Origin: JBNKFQ01 sp050289385
Lineage (GTDB): Bacteria; Pseudomonadota; Gammaproteobacteria; Pseudomonadales; Porticoccaceae
Reading direction: 5' to 3'
Assembly: GCA_050289385.1 (NCBI GenBank)
Contig: JBNKFQ010000256.1
Location: 1 to 30,717 of the forward strand
DNA: 30,717 nucleotides
Position numbers and translations under genes: made by a program. Positions 8,330 through 15,802 of this stretch are shown in pieces (positions within the stretch are counted from its first letter, which is position 1; each line of letters opens with the position of its first letter). Under the pieces are notes generated by a model. The model made no database searches, was not told where the DNA came from, and saw only the letters and a list, made by a program, of their open reading frames with translations.

Positions 8330-9151
8330 TTATAGCTCCACCGGTGTATCACTGCGATTACCCCACTCCGACCATGAGCCATGGTAGCTTCGAACACGCG
8401 GGTAGCCGAGAACCTTTGCCACCAGCCAGGTAAACCCCGAGCGGTGGTGGGTTTGGCAATGGGTCACGATATCCTTGTCGGGGGTGAGCCCCAGATCGGT
8501 CAGAATGTCTGCCGCATTCTCGCGAATGCGCAAATGGCGGGATGGGTCCATCAGTATGGTCCATTCACAATTTATCGCTCCGGGAATATGGCCACCGCGC
8601 TGTGCAAATACGTTGATACCCTTGTATTCTGCCGGACTGCGGGCGTCCCATACGGCAAAGTCGGCATCGCCCAGACGCTGCATAATGTCCTCAGCCTCGA
8701 CAATCAGTGCCGGGTTTATGGTGACATTTGCTTTTGTTGACAAAGGTTTATTGGCAGTGGTTTCCAGCGGTTTGCCCTCTGCTTTCCAGGAATGAATACC
8801 GCCGTTCAGGCAGGAGTAGTTTGCGTGACCGATGGCATCCAGAGTCCATATCATCCGTCCGGCCCAGCCACCACCTTCATTATCGTAGCAGACCACATGG
8901 GTTTCCGGTGTTATGCCAAGGCGTGAAAACAGATCATTGAGCTGCTGTTGCGAAGGCAGGCGACCCGTTGCCGGGGGTATACCGCAGATTAATTCGCGGG
9001 GCGATACATAAACTGCTCCGGGTATATGGTTTAGCTCGTACTCCTGTTCGGAGCCCACATCGAGGATCAGCAGCTTACTGTCGTTCAGGTGCGCCTCCAG
9101 TTGCTCCGGTTCAATCAGAATCGGTAAGGTACTTTGCATAAGGTAATGCAT
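8330..9151 (-). CDS. rhdA: Thiosulfate sulfurtransferase (tandem rhodanese), RhdA-like
   Basis: The 273-residue protein has two rhodanese domains: an inactive N-terminal one (about 10-130; catalytic position replaced in VVCYDNEGGGWAG) and an active C-terminal one (about 150-270). The catalytic loop is CQTHHRSG with Cys at about 232, the same CQTHHR loop I recall for Azotobacter RhdA. It transfers sulfane sulfur from thiosulfate to thiophilic acceptors such as cyanide; the physiological role in the cytoplasm is less clear. Two start codons, ATG at 9151 and ATG at 9139, exist because a 12-bp segment containing the start is duplicated (9135-9158); the second gives MQSTLPILI. The gene sits between rsgA (35 bp gap) and psd (2 bp gap), all on the minus strand. 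The motAB genes found near this position in Pseudomonas are missing. Confidence 0.92.
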   Translation of the reverse strand: MHYLMQSTLPILIEPEQLEAHLNDSKLLILDVGSEQEYELNHIPGAVYVSPRELICGIPPATGRLPSQQQLNDLFSRLGITPETHVVCYDNEGGGWAGRMIWTLDAIGHANYSCLNGGIHSWKAEGKPLETTANKPLSTKANVTINPALIVEAEDIMQRLGDADFAVWDARSPAEYKGINVFAQRGGHIPGAINCEWTILMDPSRHLRIRENAADILTDLGLTPDKDIVTHCQTHHRSGFTWLVAKVLGYPRVRSYHGSWSEWGNRSDTPVEL

Positions 9152-9158
9152 AAGGTAA
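9135..9158. repeat. 12-bp tandem duplication spanning the rhdA start codon
   Basis: TGCATAAGGTAA occurs twice in direct succession (9135-9146 and 9147-9158). On the minus strand this duplicates TTACCTTATGCA, so the same short leader precedes two in-frame ATG codons. The duplication is in frame (12 bp) and would add MHYL to the protein. Confidence 0.9.
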
Positions 9159-9186
9159 TTTGGTCCTGAAATGGTCGTGTTGGCTG

Positions 9187-10194
9187 TTACAGATTCAGAC
9201 TTTGCACGATCTGGCGATAACTTGCCAGACGTGCTGACGATATTTTGCCATCACGTTCGGCTTTTTGCAGAGCACAGTCCGGTTCTGACTCGTGCCGACA
9301 GTCGCGAAATCGGCAATTGCCAAGGTAATCGCGAAATTCAACAAATCCCTCTGCGACTTCGAGCGGGCTGAGATGCCACAACCCAAACTCTCGAATACCT
9401 GGAGAATCAATCAAACGTCCACCACCCGGCAAGTGAAAAAGTCGTGCTGTGGTGGTGGTGTGCTTACCCTTTGCGGTTGCTTCAGACATTTTGCCAACCA
9501 GGGTGTTTACGTCGGGCAAAAGCGCGTTTATCAGAGACGACTTGCCCACCCCCGACTGCCCCACAAAGGCACTTGTGTGGTCTTGCAATAATGTCCCAAG
9601 AGTTCGCACGCCGCTGTTGTTGTGTGCCGAAACTTCGAGTATCGAGTATTCAAGTTGCCGGTAAGGTTGTAGCAGATTATCCATGGCATCTGCCGGGCTA
9701 CCGGTAAGCAGATCGCATTTGTTTACCACCAGCACAGCTTCTATATGCTGGTTTTCGGCGGCCACCAGATAGCGGTCGATCAGATTGGCAAAGGGCTCCG
9801 GAGTTGGAGCAATAACAATGAAAATTCGATCAATATTGGCAGCCACTGGCCTCAGGTCGCCGCGGACATTGGGGCGATAGAGCGCCGAACGGCGTGGTTC
9901 TGCCGCGACAATCATGCTACTGGGGTCACCCTGACACCAGATGACATTGTCCCCGGTAACCACTGAATCAATATTTGCCCGTATAAAACACCGATGTATG
10001 GCAGTAGTGTCTTCAGCAGACTCAACGTCAGCCTGGGCGCCATATCGGGCAATCACAACCCCATGTTGTTCGGGGCCAAGTCTGGAGGCCTGTGGTGATG
10101 TTTCTTCGATGGTGTGGTTGGCTCTGTCTGCCCGTTCAGCATGTTGTCGACGAACCCTGTGTTGCTGTCGATTTGTGAGTTTGCGCTTAGCCAT
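9187..10194 (-). CDS. rsgA: RsgA, small-subunit ribosome-biogenesis GTPase
   Basis: RsgA is a circularly permuted GTPase that acts late in 30S subunit maturation. The 335-residue product has a basic N-terminus (AKRKLTNRQQHRVRRQ), an OB-fold region (about 40-115), and GTPase motifs in permuted order: G4 NKCD (158-161), G1 GQSGVGKS (212-219) and G3 DSPG (263-266). A C-terminal zinc knuckle uses C294, C299, H301 and C307 (NCRFRDCRHESEPDC). All expected residues are present and the length is usual. It is the first gene of the minus-strand rsgA-rhdA-psd run and diverges from orn, with 123 bp between the two starts. The orn-rsgA divergent pair is common in gammaproteobacteria. Confidence 0.97.
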   Translation of the reverse strand: MAKRKLTNRQQHRVRRQHAERADRANHTIEETSPQASRLGPEQHGVVIARYGAQADVESAEDTTAIHRCFIRANIDSVVTGDNVIWCQGDPSSMIVAAEPRRSALYRPNVRGDLRPVAANIDRIFIVIAPTPEPFANLIDRYLVAAENQHIEAVLVVNKCDLLTGSPADAMDNLLQPYRQLEYSILEVSAHNNSGVRTLGTLLQDHTSAFVGQSGVGKSSLINALLPDVNTLVGKMSEATAKGKHTTTTARLFHLPGGGRLIDSPGIREFGLWHLSPLEVAEGFVEFRDYLGNCRFRDCRHESEPDCALQKAERDGKISSARLASYRQIVQSLNL

Positions 10195-10317
10195 TCAATA
10201 ACCAAAGCTGTTGTGTGGCGCAAGGATATATCATAATCCCTGTCAAAACACTGATGTGGCGTGCGGATATCCGCCAAATATTCGAGAGCCACACACAATA
10301 GCAAAATGGAAAGCCTT

Positions 10318-10869
10318 ATGAGTGAAAACCGCAAAGACGACCTCAACCTGATCTGGATTGACCTTGAAATGACAGGTCTTGACCCGGAACAGGATGTAAT
10401 TATTGAAATTGCGACCATCGTTACTGATAAAGACCTGAATATTCTGGCCGAGGGACCGGTGCATGCGATCTACCATTCCGATGATGTACTGGCGGCTATG
10501 GACGAATGGAACACTCGTCAGCATGGTCAGTCCGGCCTGACAGAACGGGTTCGCAAAAGCAAGGTAACGGTGAATCAGGCAGAGCAGGACACGATTGCTT
10601 TTTTGCAGCGATTTGTTGAACCGGGAAAATCCCCGATTTGCGGCAACTCAATTGGGCAGGATCGTCGTTTCCTGGTGAAATACATGCCTGAGCTGGAACA
10701 ATATTTTCACTACCGCAACCTGGATGTCAGTACGATCAAGGAAATCTCCAAGAGGTGGCGTCCCGAGTTGCTGGACGGATTAAAAAAGGATGGCAAGCAT
10801 TTGGCACTCGACGATATTCGCGATTCTATCGACGAGCTGCGCTATTACCGGGAGCATTTTTTTAAATAG
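10318..10869 (+). CDS. orn: Oligoribonuclease
   Basis: Orn is the DEDDh 3'-5' exonuclease that degrades diribonucleotides, including pGpG from c-di-GMP breakdown. The 183-residue product contains WIDLEMTGLD (Exo I, catalytic Asp and Glu), the Exo II region near FVEPGKSPICGNSIGQDRRF, and HLALDDIRDSIDELRYYR (Exo III, His and Asp). The frame is open to 10261, but the ATG at 10318 gives the family N-terminus (MSENRKDDLNLIWIDLE) and has GGAAAG 5-10 nt upstream. Oddly, the final base of its TAG stop (10869) is the first base of an 8.6-copy run of GAAGTTG. It converges on queG. Confidence 0.97.
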   Translation: MSENRKDDLNLIWIDLEMTGLDPEQDVIIEIATIVTDKDLNILAEGPVHAIYHSDDVLAAMDEWNTRQHGQSGLTERVRKSKVTVNQAEQDTIAFLQRFVEPGKSPICGNSIGQDRRFLVKYMPELEQYFHYRNLDVSTIKEISKRWRPELLDGLKKDGKHLALDDIRDSIDELRYYREHFFK

Positions 10870-11053
10870 AAGTTGGAAGTTGGAAGTTGGAAGTTGGAAG
10901 TTGGAAGTTGGAAGTTGGAAGTTGGAAGAATTTTTGATGCTGGACTTTCAATGTCAAGTTCTTTCTGTGTATTGGCTTGTATTCAGCCAGGCCGAGCGAA
11001 GCGATGGCGCTAATCTTTCGCTTCCGACTTCCGACTTCCGACTTCCGACTTCC
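10869..11053. repeat. Inverted tandem-heptamer element, orn/queG gap (element 4)
   Basis: The left arm is 8.6 perfect copies of GAAGTTG (10869-10928). The right arm is 4 perfect copies of CTTCCGA plus CTTCC (11021-11053). In RNA the arms can pair throughout if G-U wobbles are allowed (one per heptamer). Between them lies a 92-bp unique core (10929-11020). The left arm starts on the last base of the orn stop codon, and the right arm encodes the C-terminal tail of QueG on the opposite strand. The end of the core (10987-11016) is similar to the core of the hisZ/purA element in reverse orientation. Confidence 0.92.
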
Positions 11054-12146
11054 TAACCTTCCGTTTTCGCCGTCGCGCTGGATCCTGTTGCATCTTCAGC
11101 GCCCACTCTACATGCTCCCTCACCAGTTCCGCAGGATGGTCGCGTCGTTGTATCAAGGCTTGTACGGCTTCAGCAGACTGGCGAGCATTGCCCAGGCCAA
11201 CAGCGAGATTACGCAACCAGTTGGTATAGCCAATGCGGCGAATAGGGGAGCCTGCTGTACGATTCAGAAATTCTTCTTCAGTCCACAGAAACAGGTCTTT
11301 CAGCTCGCTGTCATCAAGTTTGTGGCGGGGCAGAAAATCTGTTTCTGCGCTCGGCGTGGCATAGTGGTTCCACGGGCAGATAGCCTGACAGTCGTCACAG
11401 CCAAATACTCGATTGCCCATCGGTTCACGAAATTCCGTGGGAATAACACCTTTATTTTCAATGGTCAGATAGGAGATGCAACGCCGCGCATCAAGTACAT
11501 AAGGTTCCGGGAATGCGTCGGTGGGGCACACCTTTAAACAGGCATTGCAACTGCCGCACTGGTCGGGCTGGTCAGGCTCGTCCACTGGCAGAGGCAAGCT
11601 GGTGTATATTTCACCGAGGAAAAACCATGAGCCAGCCTCGCTGTTTAGGAGCAGAGTGTTTTTGCCTATCCATCCCAGGCCCGCTTTTTCTGCGAGGGGT
11701 TTTTCCATTACGGGAGCGCTATCCACGAAGGGACGTTGCCTGATCGACCCCGGCACCAGGTCTTCAATATGCCGGGCCAGTTCAGCTAATCGCTTGCGAA
11801 TCAGTTTATGGTAGTCACGCCCCAGGGCGTAGCGTGAAATATACGCTTTGTTATCCTGTTTGAGCACAGCAATCATGTTTGAATTTGCTGGCAAATAATC
11901 CATTCGTACAGATATAACGCGGGAAGTTCCCGGCAAAAGCTGGTCGGGCTGGTAACGTTTTGAACCGTGCTCTGCCATCCAGGACATATCGCCCTGATAA
12001 TCCTTTTCAATCCACTGCTCAAGCCTTTCTGCTGCTCTGGCAAGATTGGTATCGGTGATGGCAACTTGCTGAAATCCGAGTTCGCGTCCGCGGATCTTGA
12101 TCTGTCGGGCAAGTTGTTGGTAATCCGCAATAATCTCGTGTGACAT
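11010..12146 (-). CDS. queG: Epoxyqueuosine reductase with repeat-encoded C-terminal tail
   Basis: QueG reduces epoxyqueuosine in tRNA to queuosine, using cobalamin and two [4Fe-4S] clusters. The 378-residue product has the catalytic region VDSAPVMEKPLAEKAGLGWI (Asp about 142), the first ferredoxin motif CGSCNACLKVCP (Cys 197, 200, 203, 207) and a second set (C223 and CDDCQAICP at 250-257), then HEAT-like helices to about 355. Residues about 365-375 (RKSEVGSRKSE) are translated from the CTTCCGA tandem repeat of the adjacent element, and the stop lies in that element's core. The natural C-terminus has therefore probably been replaced or extended; all catalytic parts are upstream and intact. 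The start ATG at 12146 has GGAG-type sequence nearby. It diverges from nnr. Confidence 0.95.
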   Translation of the reverse strand: MSHEIIADYQQLARQIKIRGRELGFQQVAITDTNLARAAERLEQWIEKDYQGDMSWMAEHGSKRYQPDQLLPGTSRVISVRMDYLPANSNMIAVLKQDNKAYISRYALGRDYHKLIRKRLAELARHIEDLVPGSIRQRPFVDSAPVMEKPLAEKAGLGWIGKNTLLLNSEAGSWFFLGEIYTSLPLPVDEPDQPDQCGSCNACLKVCPTDAFPEPYVLDARRCISYLTIENKGVIPTEFREPMGNRVFGCDDCQAICPWNHYATPSAETDFLPRHKLDDSELKDLFLWTEEEFLNRTAGSPIRRIGYTNWLRNLAVGLGNARQSAEAVQALIQRRDHPAELVREHVEWALKMQQDPARRRKRKVRKSEVGSRKSEAKD

Positions 12147-12217
12147 AAATGAGGAGGTGTTTCTGGTGATGCGAACAGTTTACCAGTCTCTGCCGCGCAG
12201 AGCCGACTTCTATTCCG

Positions 12218-12223
12218 TATAAT
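12218..12223 (+). promoter_or_regulatory. Possible -10 element of the nnr promoter
   Basis: TATAAT, a perfect sigma-70 -10 hexamer, lies 39 nt before the nnr ATG in the divergent queG/nnr gap. I find no convincing -35 hexamer at 16-18 bp upstream, so this rests on the -10 match alone. Confidence 0.35.
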
Positions 12224-12262
12224 CCTGATCCAGACCCCAAGACTGAAATTCAAAGAGAATAC

Positions 12263-13774
12263 ATGACAGACAACATCGAAACTCGACTCTACAGTGCCGC
12301 CCAGGTACGCGAATTTGATCGGCGAGCTATTGAGGATCATGGTATCAGCGGAATTCAACTGATGAAGCGAGCCGGTCGGGCGGCCTTTGAGAGACTTCTG
12401 GAATATTGGCCCTCGCCTCAAAAAATTACTGTGTTTTGCGGTTCCGGAAACAACGCCGGTGATGGCTATGTGATTGCGGCCCTTGCCTGTGCCCGGTGTA
12501 TTCCGGCGCAGGTTGTGCAGGTCGGTGACCCGGAAAAGCTCAAAGGTGATGCTCTGTTGGCGTATCGTTACGCGATTTCCGAGGGAGTGGTGTGTCTGCC
12601 ATACAGCGATTGCCCGAACCTGGATGCGAGTCTGGATGAAGGTGTCATTGTAGATGCCTTGCTCGGCACCGGGCTGGATTCCAATGTCCGCGAACCCTTT
12701 GCTGCGGCCATACAGCGAATAAACCTGAGCGAATTGCCGGTTCTTGCGGTCGATATTCCGTCCGGGCTATGCAGCAACACGGGCGCCGAACGGGGAGTGG
12801 CGGTGCATGCTGACGCAGTAATCAGTTTTATAGCTCTCAAGCAGGGTTTGTTCACTGGCCGCGGGGTAGCTCTGTGCGGGGATGTGGTTTTTGACGATTT
12901 GGGTGTGCCTGCCGATGTCAGGCAAAAGAGTGAACCGCTGGCTGAGTTAATGACTCTGCCAGAGTTGCTGGCGCAACTGTTGCCACCCAGAAAGCGCGAT
13001 GCGCACAAAGGCGACTTTGGCCATGTCATGATCATTGGTGGCGACAAGGGCATGGGAGGCGCAGCAGCCATGGCTGCAGAAGCTGCCTTGCGTTCGGGCG
13101 CAGGTCTGGTCAGCGTTGCGACAAGGCCGGAGCACCTGGCGGCCATTCTGTCCCGTCGGCCCGAATTGATGGTCAGTGGCGTTATTTCCGGGCAGGAACT
13201 GGAGCCTTTACTGGATCGTCCCACCGTTCTGGTGGTTGGGCCCGGCCTGGGCAGCTCCCCCTGGTCGGAGCAAATGTTGCAGCAAGCCCTGAAAACGGAT
13301 CTGCCCATGGTGCTGGATGCCGATGCGCTGAATATACTTGCCAGCGGCAGGTTGTCTTTAACGGACAAACAGCGCAATTTGATCGTAACGCCACATCCGG
13401 GTGAAGCGGCGCGGTTGCTTGGCTGTAATACAAAAGATATACAAAATGACCGGTTTGAAGCGATACGCAAACTTCACAAAAGGTATGGCGCTATGACTGT
13501 ATTAAAGGGCGCCGGATCTCTGATCTATGACGGCAATAACCCGGTGGCAGTGTGTGGCTCGGGTAATCCGGGCATGGCAAGCGGGGGCATGGGTGATGTA
13601 TTGTCCGGTATTGTCGGTGCATTGTTGGCTCAGGGCGTAAACACGTCACAAGCTGCCAGGCTGGGGGTTGGTTTGCACGCTATGGCAGCTGACCAGGCCG
13701 CCAACGCAAGTGGTGAGCGCGGCTTGCTTGCCACCGACTTGTTCGCACCTTTGCAGCGTTTGGTGAATTTGTAG
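12263..13774 (+). CDS. nnr: Bifunctional NAD(P)H-hydrate epimerase / ADP-dependent dehydratase
   Basis: This 503-residue enzyme repairs damaged NAD(P)H hydrates. The N-terminal YjeF_N epimerase domain (about 8-215) shows FCGSGNNAGDGYVIAAL and VDALLGTGLDSNVREPF, and the C-terminal ribokinase-like dehydratase domain (about 225-500) shows KGDFGHVMIIGGDKGMGGAA, VTPHPGEAARLLG, VLKGAGSLI and the nucleotide-binding NPGMASGGMGDVLSG. It is also called yjeF. It starts a plus-strand series with tsaE and amiB, as in E. coli (yjeF-tsaE-amiB-mutL-miaA-hfq). Length is normal. A perfect TATAAT lies upstream. Confidence 0.96.
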   Translation: MTDNIETRLYSAAQVREFDRRAIEDHGISGIQLMKRAGRAAFERLLEYWPSPQKITVFCGSGNNAGDGYVIAALACARCIPAQVVQVGDPEKLKGDALLAYRYAISEGVVCLPYSDCPNLDASLDEGVIVDALLGTGLDSNVREPFAAAIQRINLSELPVLAVDIPSGLCSNTGAERGVAVHADAVISFIALKQGLFTGRGVALCGDVVFDDLGVPADVRQKSEPLAELMTLPELLAQLLPPRKRDAHKGDFGHVMIIGGDKGMGGAAAMAAEAALRSGAGLVSVATRPEHLAAILSRRPELMVSGVISGQELEPLLDRPTVLVVGPGLGSSPWSEQMLQQALKTDLPMVLDADALNILASGRLSLTDKQRNLIVTPHPGEAARLLGCNTKDIQNDRFEAIRKLHKRYGAMTVLKGAGSLIYDGNNPVAVCGSGNPGMASGGMGDVLSGIVGALLAQGVNTSQAARLGVGLHAMAADQAANASGERGLLATDLFAPLQRLVNL

Positions 13775-13814
13775 TGACCTGCCCGAAGAACAGCATGCCT
13801 GGAGAACAGCAGAT

Positions 13815-14369
13815 TTGAGTAGCGGTACATTTGAGAAAACAATAGCCGGCGAAGACGCGATGGTGGCGTTTGGCGGCAGGATTGGCTCCGTGATGTCGCG
13901 CGGTGCCACGGTTTTTCTCAGTGGGGACCTTGGCGCCGGCAAGACCACCTTGTGTCGGGGAGTGTTGCAATTGCTGGGACACAATGGCCCGGTGAAGAGT
14001 CCAACGTATACTCTGGTGGAACCCTATGTGTTGTCTGATCAAACGGTTTATCATTTTGATCTTTACCGCCTCGCAGATCCGGAAGAGTTGGAATATATTG
14101 GCATTCGTGATTACTTTGAGACGCAGGGTTTTGAAACAGGGAGCTTCGGAATGACACGTTTTGCGCTGGACGGTTCCGGCAAAGATCGTTGCCAGGCACG
14201 GCCTTTATGTCTGGTGGAGTGGCCCGAACGTGGTCAGGGTTACTTGCCCGAGCCAGATATCTCCATACGAATTTCGATACATGGCGAAGGCCGGCTAGTG
14301 GTTTGTGAAGCTGGAACTGAATATGGTCTGGAAATAATCGAATTACTCAAAAAAAATCCAGAGGAATAA
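13815..14369 (+). CDS. tsaE: TsaE, ATPase of the tRNA threonylcarbamoyladenosine system, with an insertion
   Basis: TsaE is a small P-loop ATPase that supports TsaB/TsaD in making t6A at position 37 of ANN-decoding tRNAs. The 184-residue product has SGDLGAGKTTL (P-loop 37-45), GHNGPVKSPTYTLVEPY (about 55-71), HFDLYRLADPEELEYIGIRDYF (80-101) and CLVEWPERG (132-140). Between DYF and CLVEW the E. coli protein has about 5 residues; here there are about 30 (102-131, containing GSFGMTRFALDGSGKDR), without a frame break. This makes it longer than the usual 150-160. The start is TTG at 13815, with GGAG at 13801-13804; the ATG at 13797 in another frame stops at once. amiB begins 2 nt after the stop. 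Confidence 0.93.
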   Translation: MSSGTFEKTIAGEDAMVAFGGRIGSVMSRGATVFLSGDLGAGKTTLCRGVLQLLGHNGPVKSPTYTLVEPYVLSDQTVYHFDLYRLADPEELEYIGIRDYFETQGFETGSFGMTRFALDGSGKDRCQARPLCLVEWPERGQGYLPEPDISIRISIHGEGRLVVCEAGTEYGLEIIELLKKNPEE

Positions 14370-14371
14370 CG

Positions 14372-15721
14372 TTGCAGGGAACGACTCGTTTTATTGCAGT
14401 GCTGTTGGTTTGTCTGGTCTTTGGCGGGGCCTGGTTTTCTCCTGTCTGTGCCGGGACGACATCGGCTGCAACCGTGCACGATGTGCGCATGTGGCGATCG
14501 CCAGAGCGCACACGACTGGTGTTCGAAGTCAGTGGGCCGGTTGAGCATAAAGTGTTTGTACTGCAAAACCCTAGACGATTAGTGATTGATGTTGAGAACA
14601 TCAGTTTTGATACGTCATTGCAAAAGCTGGATTTTTCGCCGACACCCATTGCCCGGCTTCGCAGGGGCGTCAGAAACGGTCGGGATTTACGCATTGTACT
14701 GGACCTGAAAGAAGACATAACGCCACGCAGTTTTAGTCTCAAGCCCAATGACCTGTATGGTGATCGTCTGGTTGTTGATTTGTACGATGTGGCTCCTGCT
14801 ACCAATAAAACGGTTGCTAATATCATCACAACCAGTCATTTGAATCGCGACATTATTGTTGCGATTGATGCTGGTCATGGTGGTGAGGATCCGGGTTCTC
14901 CGGGTGCGGTGGGTGTGCCGGAAAAAAAGGTTGTGCTGGAAATTGCAAAAGCGCTGAAAGAAATCGTTGATGCGCAACCGGGGTTTCGCGGTGAATTGAC
15001 CCGTAAAGGCGATTACTACATTTCCGTTAATGAGCGGTCTGCACTGGCGCGGAAAATGCGCGCAGATTTGCTGGTTTCTGTTCATGCCGATGGTTTTAAA
15101 AATTCACGTCCGCGCGGTGCTTCGGTTTACACGCAAGTGCAACGGCGAGCTGCGCGCGAAAAGGGTCGTTACCTGTCGGATCGCGACCGACGAGAAGATT
15201 TGCTGGGTGGTGTAGAGAGCGTCAGTATCAAGGACAAGGACGATATGTTGGCCGGTGTGCTGCTGGATTTGTCGATGACCGCAGCGTTGAGCGGCAGTGC
15301 GGAAGTAGCCGGGGAGGTTTTGCAGTCAATCAGGCAAATTGCGATGCTTCATAAAAAACAGGTCGCTCAAAAAAGCCTGGGGGTATTAATTTCTCCGGAT
15401 ATGCCCTCCATCCTGGTGGAGGCCGGTTTTATCACCAATCACAAGGACGCCAGGTTGCTGGTTAAATCCAGTTATCAGAAAAAAATGGCGAGAGCCATTT
15501 TCAGTGGCATAAACCGTTATTTTGATACCCATCCGCCCGAGGGCACCTGGTTGGCTGCCAACCAAAAGCAAGCCGGTCGTACCTATGTGATTTCCCGTGG
15601 CGACACGTTGTCGGAGATAGCGCAACGCTATAATGTCAGCGTCAGACAATTAATGAGCCATAACGGCCTTAAAAATACTCGAATTAAATTGGGGCAACGG
15701 TTAAAAATACCGGTGCCTTAA
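14372..15721 (+). CDS. amiB: N-acetylmuramoyl-L-alanine amidase, AmiB type (AMIN, amidase, LysM)
   Basis: This periplasmic zinc amidase splits septal peptidoglycan during daughter-cell separation. The 449 residues comprise a signal peptide (about 1-27), an AMIN domain (about 33-140), an Amidase_3 domain (about 160-385) and one C-terminal LysM repeat (404-448, TYVISRGDTLSEIAQRY). Zinc ligands H169 (IDAGHGGEDPG), E184 and H238 (SVHADGF), and the catalytic E350 (ILVEAGFITN) are all present. The long segment 256-305 is the regulatory helix region that in AmiB/AmiC keeps the site closed until an EnvC-type activator binds. The start is TTG at 14372 with GAGG at 14361-14364, two nt after the tsaE stop. 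A heptameric inverted repeat starts 5 nt after the stop. Confidence 0.94.
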   Translation: MQGTTRFIAVLLVCLVFGGAWFSPVCAGTTSAATVHDVRMWRSPERTRLVFEVSGPVEHKVFVLQNPRRLVIDVENISFDTSLQKLDFSPTPIARLRRGVRNGRDLRIVLDLKEDITPRSFSLKPNDLYGDRLVVDLYDVAPATNKTVANIITTSHLNRDIIVAIDAGHGGEDPGSPGAVGVPEKKVVLEIAKALKEIVDAQPGFRGELTRKGDYYISVNERSALARKMRADLLVSVHADGFKNSRPRGASVYTQVQRRAAREKGRYLSDRDRREDLLGGVESVSIKDKDDMLAGVLLDLSMTAALSGSAEVAGEVLQSIRQIAMLHKKQVAQKSLGVLISPDMPSILVEAGFITNHKDARLLVKSSYQKKMARAIFSGINRYFDTHPPEGTWLAANQKQAGRTYVISRGDTLSEIAQRYNVSVRQLMSHNGLKNTRIKLGQRLKIPVP

Positions 15722-15725
15722 AAGG

Positions 15726-15793
15726 CAGTTAACAGTGCACAGTTAAAATGACTGACACTGATTTGCTGTTAACTGTCAGCTGTAAACTGTAAA
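15726..15793. repeat. Inverted repeat with 7-bp-periodic arms, amiB/mutL gap (element 2)
   Basis: The left arm is read as the heptamers CAGTTAA, CAGTGCA and CAGTTAA (15726-15746). The right arm is CTGTTAA, CTGTCAG, CTGTAAA and CTGTAAA (15766-15793). The arms pair at 17 of 21 positions (15726-15746 with 15769-15789). The element begins 5 nt after the amiB stop and ends 10 nt before the mutL ATG, leaving no recognisable Shine-Dalgarno sequence. The GTTAACA-like unit is shared with the element between aroB and hemE. Confidence 0.8.
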
Positions 15794-15802
15794 CTTTCCC
15801 GT

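Noticed and set aside
10869..11053. CRISPR array
   Set aside because: The units are contiguous 7-mers without spacers, the arms are inverted, and no cas genes are nearby.
10790..11056. Short protein-like frame through the orn/queG repeats (LPTSDFRLPTS repeats)
   Set aside because: The regular peptide is only the translation of 7-bp tandem repeats; similar false peptides arise from the hisZ/purA element.
12568..13470. A 300-codon open frame on the minus strand inside nnr
   Set aside because: It is antisense to a strongly conserved two-domain enzyme, has no family pattern, and is rich in Ser/Pro/Arg as expected of a shadow frame.
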